Both the position numbers and the translations under genes were made by a program. From the NCBI RefSeq assembly GCF_944324995.1, contig NZ_CALUYL010000010.1, positions 17,942-81,941 of the forward strand: DNA of 64,000 bases, written 5' to 3'. Below the pieces are notes generated by a model. It was given only the letters and a program-made list of their open reading frames with translations, ran no database searches and was not told the origin of the DNA. This document shows positions 58,691-64,000 of the stretch, in pieces (the first letter of the stretch is position 1; each line of letters begins with the position of its first letter). This DNA is from an uncultured Mailhella sp. (GTDB taxonomy: Bacteria > Desulfobacterota > Desulfovibrionia > Desulfovibrionales > Desulfovibrionaceae).

Positions 58691-59667
58691 GAGTCCTCCT
58701 TGACGAGAACAAGTCCCTGCGACGAGAGCGCCCGGGAAAGCGCGTGGTAATCCAGACCGAAGGAAAGAGTCATGCCCTCGCGCACGCGTTCCGGGCAGTT
58801 CGTGACGTCGAAGGCGGCGTATGCGGAGGATGCCCCGGCGTACGCCATGTCGGGAAAAGGCGGAATCAGGCATTCCGGCGCGGTGTGAAAGGTGCCCGTA
58901 TCGACGAGCGCCATGAGGCGGCCTTTCTTGACGCGGCATTCCAGCACCGTGGTTTCCAGACGGAAGGCGTCCTGTCTGGCGTCGGGAACGGCGTGGCCGG
59001 AAAGCGGATACAAGCCGAGCGTTACTCCGGTTCCGCAGCGGATTTCCCGCACGTCCGGGGGAAGACTGTCGTGTTCGGCAAATTCCAGCATGTCCGTGCC
59101 GCCTGCGGAAATGTCGGCGTCCGGCAGGCAGAGGGGACGGATGGAATCGAGCGCGTTGAGGGCGCAGGCAAGCTGTGCCTGTCCCGGCGCTTCCGAGCTC
59201 AGGCAGGCGAAATTGACGCTGATCCCGCGCAGGGGAAAGCCGCAGCGCCTGATTTCTTCGCTCAGGGCGGGAAGCTCTTCCGGCAGAACTCCGTCTCTGC
59301 CGTCTCCGACTTCCAGCGAGATGCGGAACTGCGGCGTGCGACGTCGCGCCTGCGCCAGCGTTCGGACGACGAAACGGGAATTGACGTACACGGCGTCGCA
59401 TTCGGATGCCTCGGCTGCACACAGGGGAGAGGGCGCATAGACGTGATGGATTTCCACGCCGCTTGGTCGGGGAAAGGCGTGATGCGGCCAGGCCACAAGG
59501 CCGAGCCTGCGCACCGAGCTTCCACGAAGGATGTCGGCGACAAGCTGCGGATGCAGCGGCGCTTCCTTGAATACGAACATGCACGAGGCTCCCGCCTGAT
59601 GGCAGCGTTCGCTGACCACGGCGAGATTATGCCTCAATGCGGCGGGACGTATGAACAGACGGGGCAT
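58687..59667 (-). CDS. Alanine/ornithine-racemase-like PLP protein
   Basis: A 326-residue fold-type III PLP enzyme. The N-terminal IRPAALRHNLAVVSERCHQAG matches the barrel start of alanine racemase-type proteins. A Lys in MFVFKEAPLHPQLVAD (near residue 34) is the likely PLP lysine. ISLEVGDGRDGVLPEEL near 125 resembles the VDLGDLREG block of ornithine racemase (Orr). SAGGTDML near 195 and RCGTGVTLGLYPL near 215 follow the order of that family. The start overlaps the MFS gene stop by one base (TGATG). Substrate unknown. Confidence 0.82.
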   Translation of the reverse strand: MPRLFIRPAALRHNLAVVSERCHQAGASCMFVFKEAPLHPQLVADILRGSSVRRLGLVAWPHHAFPRPSGVEIHHVYAPSPLCAAEASECDAVYVNSRFVVRTLAQARRRTPQFRISLEVGDGRDGVLPEELPALSEEIRRCGFPLRGISVNFACLSSEAPGQAQLACALNALDSIRPLCLPDADISAGGTDMLEFAEHDSLPPDVREIRCGTGVTLGLYPLSGHAVPDARQDAFRLETTVLECRVKKGRLMALVDTGTFHTAPECLIPPFPDMAYAGASSAYAAFDVTNCPERVREGMTLSFGLDYHALSRALSSQGLVLVKEDS

Positions 59668-62009
59668 CAGGATTCCTGTGAATGAGTCTTGCGGGAAAAG
59701 CTGAGCGCCGCAAAAAGCAGGGCGCAGCAGAGCGTGAAGACCGCAAGAATGGTGAGACCGGTTTGCGCGTTCCACACGGACATCATGATGCCGAGGCTCA
59801 GGGGGCCGAGTACCTGTCCCACGCGCATGGCCACGTTGTAGAAGCCCATGGTGCGGGCTCGGCCGAAGCGCTGCGCCGCAGGAAGCGAAAGGGCGTAGGG
59901 GCCCTGGCCGTTGGCGGCGATGGAGGTGTTCAGGGCAAGAAGCGCCATGCTGATCACGGCGGCGGCAATGCCGTGGAAGACCACCAGCGCCACGACGCTG
60001 AGCGAAACGATGAGCATGGAAAGAAAGAGCGGACGTTCCATGCGTCTGGTTTTGTCGAGCAGCGATCCCAGGGCCGGTCCGGCGAACATGACGATGATGC
60101 AGTAAAGGAGAAACACTCGGCCGATGGTGGCAGGAGACGTTCCGGCCTGACTCAGGGAGAGAGGCATGAAGAACTGGAACAGGCACACGGTGATGAGCGC
60201 GTTGGGAATAATGAAGAACGCCAGAAGCGCGCCCATGCGCCGGTCGAAGAAGAAGGAGAGCGTTTCGCGCAGGCTGAGGCGGGCGGACTCGTTTTCTTCG
60301 CTCTTCCACGGTTCGCGGGGAAGAAGTCGGAACAGGGCGACTGCGGTAAGCGCGAGCATGACGGCGGAGGCAGGGAACACGGCGTGATAGCCCAGTCGGT
60401 CGGCGATGAGTCCGCCCATGGTGCTGCCGCACAGGGAACCCGCATAGAGCCCTGCAAACATGAAGGCCAGATTGCGGGCCCGGCTGTCTTCCGAAGAATG
60501 CGCGATGACGAAGACCTGCGCGGAAAGGTTGATGAAGCCGTATCCGAGGCCGGACATGCCGCGGGCCAGAATGAAGGGCAGGGCCGAGGATGAAAGCCAG
60601 CTTGCGCAGGAGCCGAGGCATGCCAGCGCGAGACCGGCGAGCAGCATGGGCCTCCAGCCGGACTTCTGACTCCAGAATCCGCCCGCAAACATGGCAAGTC
60701 CGGCCATGAACAGTTCGCAGGATACCGGCAGCCCGGAAACCACGTCGGGCGGCAGGCCGAAAAGATCAAGTCCCAGCTCGCCGATGCATATGGGCACGTA
60801 GGACATGGACATTTCCGTTGCGAACAGACACGCGAAAATGATGGGCCGCATGAATTCCGGCGATCGGGACATGGCGGTTGCGCCCTTGCGGCTCATGAGC
60901 AGCAAAAACAGCAGTTCGGAGAGAAACAGCGCCGCCACCACCGTCATGGTCAGGTTGTCCAGCATGACGGAGCGCAGATTGGCGGTTGCCGTGGCGGGAT
61001 TCATGATGACCTGCACGCTGCCGATGGGCGCGCCGTCGTCCGGATGGCGCATCACAAGCGTTACAGGCGCGTGCTCGGCGCTGCGTTTTTTCCATTCCCC
61101 TTCGGAAAGAGTGCCCTGCGCGTCAGCCGCGGCGTGCAGTTTTCCCGTAACGTCGAACACCGCCATGCCCAGGGTGGAAATCTGCTTCTGGCGCTCCATC
61201 ATCCAGGAATCAAGGCCGTGTACGCCGCTGACGGGGAGTCCCATGCCGGCAAGGCGTTCCAGATCCCAGGTCATCTGACGGGCGAGCTGCGTTCCGGCAT
61301 GCGTCATTTCCGTTTCGTACAGCCGTGACAGGGGCGAGTAGAGCAGACAGAGAATGAGAATCTGTCCGGCCACAAGGGGAATCATGAAGCAGGCGCGCAG
61401 AAGAACGGAAAACTTTTTGGGAGAGGAGTGCTGCCTGGGGAAGGCAAAACGATGCAGGAGCAGGGCAAGCAGCAGGCATTCTCCCAGCGTGACGCCGAAA
61501 AAGAGCGCGAGCTGCCCGCGGGCGGCCTCGGAGAGCAGTGCGGAAATGCGAGCCTTGTCGAGAGCCATGAACACATGACCGCTCACCACGCCGTTTCTTC
61601 CCCTGATGGGACAGGAGGTCCAGAAGTCGTCGTCGGTGGAAAACTTGCGCACCTCTCCGAACACGGGGGAAGCTCCGGCCGGCACCGTCAGAGTGGAAGA
61701 GCCGTCGTCCTTCCACTGATGAATGATCCGGCCCGAAGCATCGGCAACGGCGATGTTGTCCGCTTCGGTTCTGGTGCGGTAGTGCGAGAGAAAGCGTTCC
61801 ACGGTCTGTGGGCGCAGACTCTTGCCTACGCGCACGAGAAGACCGAGATGATCGGCGATGTCCTGACAGACGAGGCCGTTGATCTGAAACACCGGCTCTT
61901 GGTACTGTTTGTAGAGCGCGGAGAGCATGAGCGCTCCGTACAGAAGCTGTGCGCACAACAGCGCGAGAACGCCGCCGGCAAGAATTCTGCGAAGGGGAAG
62001 CTGCGTCAT
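59667..62009 (-). CDS. MFS transporter fused to two extracytoplasmic sensor domains
   Basis: A 780-residue membrane protein. The N-terminal half has two helix-flanked extracytoplasmic domains: about 31-165, with NIAVADASGRIIHQW as in Cache/PAS-like sensors, and about 233-345. Helices lie at about 8-30, 166-190, 205-232 and 350-370. From about 385 to the end is a 12-helix MFS transporter with GLSCELFMAG-type helices and the loop GGFWSQKSGWRPML (motif A-like). Fusion of sensor-like domains to MFS is unusual. It starts one base inside the binding-protein stop (TAATG). Confidence 0.87.
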   Translation of the reverse strand: MTQLPLRRILAGGVLALLCAQLLYGALMLSALYKQYQEPVFQINGLVCQDIADHLGLLVRVGKSLRPQTVERFLSHYRTRTEADNIAVADASGRIIHQWKDDGSSTLTVPAGASPVFGEVRKFSTDDDFWTSCPIRGRNGVVSGHVFMALDKARISALLSEAARGQLALFFGVTLGECLLLALLLHRFAFPRQHSSPKKFSVLLRACFMIPLVAGQILILCLLYSPLSRLYETEMTHAGTQLARQMTWDLERLAGMGLPVSGVHGLDSWMMERQKQISTLGMAVFDVTGKLHAAADAQGTLSEGEWKKRSAEHAPVTLVMRHPDDGAPIGSVQVIMNPATATANLRSVMLDNLTMTVVAALFLSELLFLLLMSRKGATAMSRSPEFMRPIIFACLFATEMSMSYVPICIGELGLDLFGLPPDVVSGLPVSCELFMAGLAMFAGGFWSQKSGWRPMLLAGLALACLGSCASWLSSSALPFILARGMSGLGYGFINLSAQVFVIAHSSEDSRARNLAFMFAGLYAGSLCGSTMGGLIADRLGYHAVFPASAVMLALTAVALFRLLPREPWKSEENESARLSLRETLSFFFDRRMGALLAFFIIPNALITVCLFQFFMPLSLSQAGTSPATIGRVFLLYCIIVMFAGPALGSLLDKTRRMERPLFLSMLIVSLSVVALVVFHGIAAAVISMALLALNTSIAANGQGPYALSLPAAQRFGRARTMGFYNVAMRVGQVLGPLSLGIMMSVWNAQTGLTILAVFTLCCALLFAALSFSRKTHSQES

Positions 62010-63139
62010 TATCGAGCCGCCGGAATCTGCTGATAGATTTCATCAACGGCGGCGAGAATGTCCAGAGGGGGATTCCAGCCTATGCGCATGGCCGTTTTCA
62101 GATTGATGGCAAGTCCGAGTTCCGGCTCAAAAATCTGATTGACTTCACGGGGCTTTTTGCCGTGAACCACGGCGGCGATGGATTCGGCCTCAAACTGCCC
62201 GATGTCGGCAAAGCTGGCCTGGGCCAGACTCATGAGCACGCCGTATTCCACAAGCTGCGGACCGGCCTGCGCAAAGGACGGAAGTCCGGCTTCAATAATG
62301 GGCTCCATGAGTTCGGGAATCTTTTCCATGGGCGTTGAGGTATAGGTGAGATAAATGGCGTCGGATTCTTTGGAAAGCTCTTCAACGCATTGCTTGAGAT
62401 TGCGGAAGGCCTGATCTGCGTCGGGCAGATCGAGCGGCGCGGAACGGAGCACCAGTTCTATGCCCAGCTCGGCGGCCGTCTTTTCGATTTCTGCCATGGC
62501 GGCGGTGTTGCGGCCTTCCGGGGTGTCCTCAAAAGGCACGCCCAGCTTTTTGAAGTGGAAGATTTCGTGAAACATGGAAATCTGGCGGCGGAAGCGTCCG
62601 GGTTCGAGCTGGGCATGCACGTTGTCTTTGCCGGAATCGTCGGCGGACTTCACAATACCTGCGGTCACGGCGTCGGTCACGCTCATGGAGAAGACGGGCA
62701 CGCCCAGATCTTCCGAGCTCATGTCGAGGCCGCTCCACGTGCCCATGGCAATAATCATGTCCACGTCCTTGCGGTTGCGCACGCGGTCGATGATGGCTTC
62801 CTTCATGTGCTGACGGGCCGAGGCGTCCCAGTCGGCGGAGTAGTGCCCGTCGCGGAGAAAGCGAATGCGTCCCCGGGCGTTGTCGGCCAGCCACAGCCAC
62901 ATCTCGGTGGTCGATTCCGTATTTTCCGGCACGGCAACCTGACCGTTGTCGATAAGTCCCAGCTTTTCCAGTCCGCGGGCCGTCTGGGCGAGCGTCTGCT
63001 GATAGTTGGAGAAGGGGCCGCCTTCCACGTAAATGACCCGCCATATTTTTTCCTGCGCCCGGGCTTCTCCGCCCACGGAGAGAAAAATAATGACAAAAAT
63101 AAGCAGCAAAAAGCGGAGGGTACGGAAAGATGCAGTCAT
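62009..63139 (-). CDS. ABC-type substrate-binding protein (PF04392-like)
   Basis: The 376-residue periplasmic protein has a signal peptide ending GEARA near residue 28. The mature protein has the two-lobe pattern of the ABC_sub_bind family: WRVIYVEGGPFSNYQQTLAQTARGLEKLG at the start, DMIIAMGTWSGLDM and VPVFSMSVTDAV near 140, and GIELVLRSAPL plus a DADQAFRNLKQCVEELSKESDAIYLTYTSTP region near 240. No ABC permease or ATPase is in the operon. The MFS sensor fusion follows with a one-base overlap, suggesting the binding protein works with it. Confidence 0.85.
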   Translation of the reverse strand: MTASFRTLRFLLLIFVIIFLSVGGEARAQEKIWRVIYVEGGPFSNYQQTLAQTARGLEKLGLIDNGQVAVPENTESTTEMWLWLADNARGRIRFLRDGHYSADWDASARQHMKEAIIDRVRNRKDVDMIIAMGTWSGLDMSSEDLGVPVFSMSVTDAVTAGIVKSADDSGKDNVHAQLEPGRFRRQISMFHEIFHFKKLGVPFEDTPEGRNTAAMAEIEKTAAELGIELVLRSAPLDLPDADQAFRNLKQCVEELSKESDAIYLTYTSTPMEKIPELMEPIIEAGLPSFAQAGPQLVEYGVLMSLAQASFADIGQFEAESIAAVVHGKKPREVNQIFEPELGLAINLKTAMRIGWNPPLDILAAVDEIYQQIPAAR

Positions 63140-63165
63140 GGTGCGACCTCGTGAAAGATGGGGAG

Positions 63166-63194
63166 AATATACGCAATCCGCTCGAAAAATACAA
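63166..63194 (-). promoter_or_regulatory. Promoter of the binding-protein/MFS/racemase/GNAT operon
   Basis: Read leftward: -35 TTGTAT (63194-63189), 17-base spacer, -10 TATATT (63171-63166), 27 bases before the ATG at 63139. Confidence 0.65.
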
Positions 63195-63228
63195 TGTTTC
63201 CCGCAGGGCAAAAGCTCGGGAAACGTTG
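63192..63228. promoter_or_regulatory. Inverted repeat next to operon promoter
   Basis: CAATGTTTCCCG (63192-63203) and CGGGAAACGTTG (63217-63228) are inverted repeats with one mismatch across 12 bases, separated by 13 bases. The repeat overlaps the -35 hexamer by three bases, so it is a good candidate operator for an unlinked regulator. Confidence 0.55.
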
Positions 63229-63910
63229 GCGCGTCGACCGGAGATGGAGAATTTCGTTGTCTTTCGAAGGGGAAATGGCATGTGACGTGATATTTTCAGG
63301 AGAACTTGACGCCAGAAACGGCGCGGTCGTCGGCAAGTTTCTTATGTTCGCCCGTGGCGGAAGGCGTGTTATCCGGTATTATTGAGCGATGCGAACAGGA
63401 AAGAGCTGGACAACATCTTGCAGAATATGGAGCAGTGCGAAAATGCCGATACGGCGCACCCCCTCCGGCATGCCGTGAGTTTTGGGGAAGTCTGGTCAGG
63501 AAGAAGGGGAGAGAGCCAGGCGTGACGAGGAGGCCGTTGAAACAGCGCGCATGGTTCCGGTGGGGGAAAAACGGCATATCCGGCGACGCCAACATCTGAT
63601 TGCCGAAAGCCGCGTCTCTCGATGCGCCGACCTTTTGGTGCGGCAGCCCTTCGTGCGGCTGAATCGTTTCGAGCATCGTGGAAAAGCCCCCAAAACATTT
63701 TTCCAGGGCGCATCTTCCCCTCTTTTTTGCAGACAGGATTGACTTTTCCGCAGACACCGGGGCTGACGAACAAGGGCATGCAGAAAAAGACAGGCAAGGA
63801 ACGACGCAACGCGTCCGCGGGAAGCGAGGCGCGAGATGACTCTGAGAGGCCCTGCGGCACGAGAAAAGACGGCGCGGCGGGAAGAGAGGCCTGAGCGGAA
63901 AAATTTTAAC
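63229..63910. other. Gene-free spacer before tRNA-Pro
   Basis: About 680 bases. Open frames on both strands overlap one another and lack good start signals; none has a recognisable domain. No repeat or CRISPR-like element was seen. Confidence 0.45.
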
Positions 63911-63946
63911 AGAAAAGGGAGCCGTGACTCACCATCACAGCTCCCT
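63911..63946 (-). terminator. Terminator of tRNA-Pro
   Basis: Read leftward: GGGAGCTGTGA and TCACGGCTCCC form an 11-bp stem with one mismatch, followed by TTTTCT. Confidence 0.85.
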
Positions 63947-63953
63947 GAAATTC

Positions 63954-64000
63954 TGGTCGGGATGACTAGATTTGAACTAGCGACCCCTTGAACCCCATTC
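63954..64000 (-). tRNA. Partial tRNA-Pro (anticodon GGG), 5' part outside window
   Basis: Read leftward from the window edge: GA, then anticodon loop ATGGGGT with anticodon GGG, TCAAG, variable GGGTC, T arm GCTAG-TTCAAAT-CTAGT, acceptor CATCCCG, A and encoded CCA at 63956-63954. The variable loop is like E. coli tRNA-Pro. The D arm and 5' acceptor strand lie beyond the window. Confidence 0.9.

Noticed and set aside
59668..60621. N-terminal extension of the racemase-like protein through the MFS gene
   Set aside because: It is only the open alternate frame inside the MFS gene; the TGATG junction sets the true start at 59667.
63306..63894. Short rightward open frames before tRNA-Pro
   Set aside because: No ribosome-binding sites, biased composition and mutual overlap on both strands.

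Overview
The window looks like about 64 kb of a GC-rich chromosome from a sulfate-reducer-type deltaproteobacterium, most likely Desulfovibrionaceae and possibly gut-associated. This placement is inferred from protein style: paired HesB/IscA-like proteins, one apparently containing selenocysteine; LysA and a DapF-family racemase; and DUF465 and YggT proteins. It was not tested by any search.

Left part (1-28,100): mostly housekeeping genes in short operons. In order these are a partial coiled-coil protein, a zinc-ribbon protein, YggT, a DUF465 protein, lysA, a MATE exporter with a DUF2156 protein, gltX, cysS with an M48 protease and hslV, a HAD phosphatase, a zinc-ribbon membrane protein, a DapF-fold racemase that looks more like the histidine racemase CntK, two HesB/IscA-like proteins, an EF-hand protein with metC, a GNAT, two tandem trigger factors, an MltB-type lytic transglycosylase, a VOC protein, ilvE, ssb, tRNA-Glu(CTC), an SGNH hydrolase and two unknown genes. 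The upstream HesB-like gene is interrupted by an in-frame UGA exactly where its neighbour has a conserved Cys codon. A small stem-loop with a GG-containing loop follows, so it reads as a selenoprotein gene and not a pseudogene.

Central part (28,144-57,658): a complete type III secretion system in two divergent blocks. The leftward block, from 47,487, encodes a small unknown protein, four EspA-like filament/tip paralogues, a SycD-like chaperone and two translocators. From 42,235 it continues with a CesT-like chaperone, sctC, D, a YscE-like protein, F, a YscG-like TPR protein, I, J, K, L, N, O, P, Q and R, then a STAS protein, an RsbW-like kinase, a lytic transglycosylase and a membrane-anchored unknown. 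The rightward block, from 47,795, encodes sctW, a chaperone, sctX, sctY, sctV, S, T and U, a sigma-54 activator and an RsbU-like phosphatase. Gene order follows the Yersinia Ysc plan, but the extracellular tip genes are EspA-like. The 307-bp divergent spacer carries two back-to-back sigma-54 promoters. Together with the activator and the split RsbU/RsbV/RsbW-type partner switch, this suggests dedicated control of the secretion system.

Right part (58,022-63,139): a leftward four-gene operon whose genes all overlap by 1-4 bases: a periplasmic binding protein, a sensor-MFS fusion, an alanine/ornithine-racemase-like PLP protein and a GNAT acyltransferase. A sigma-70-like promoter preceded by a long inverted repeat sits upstream. 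I do not recognise this combination as a described system. The window ends inside a tRNA-Pro(GGG) gene.
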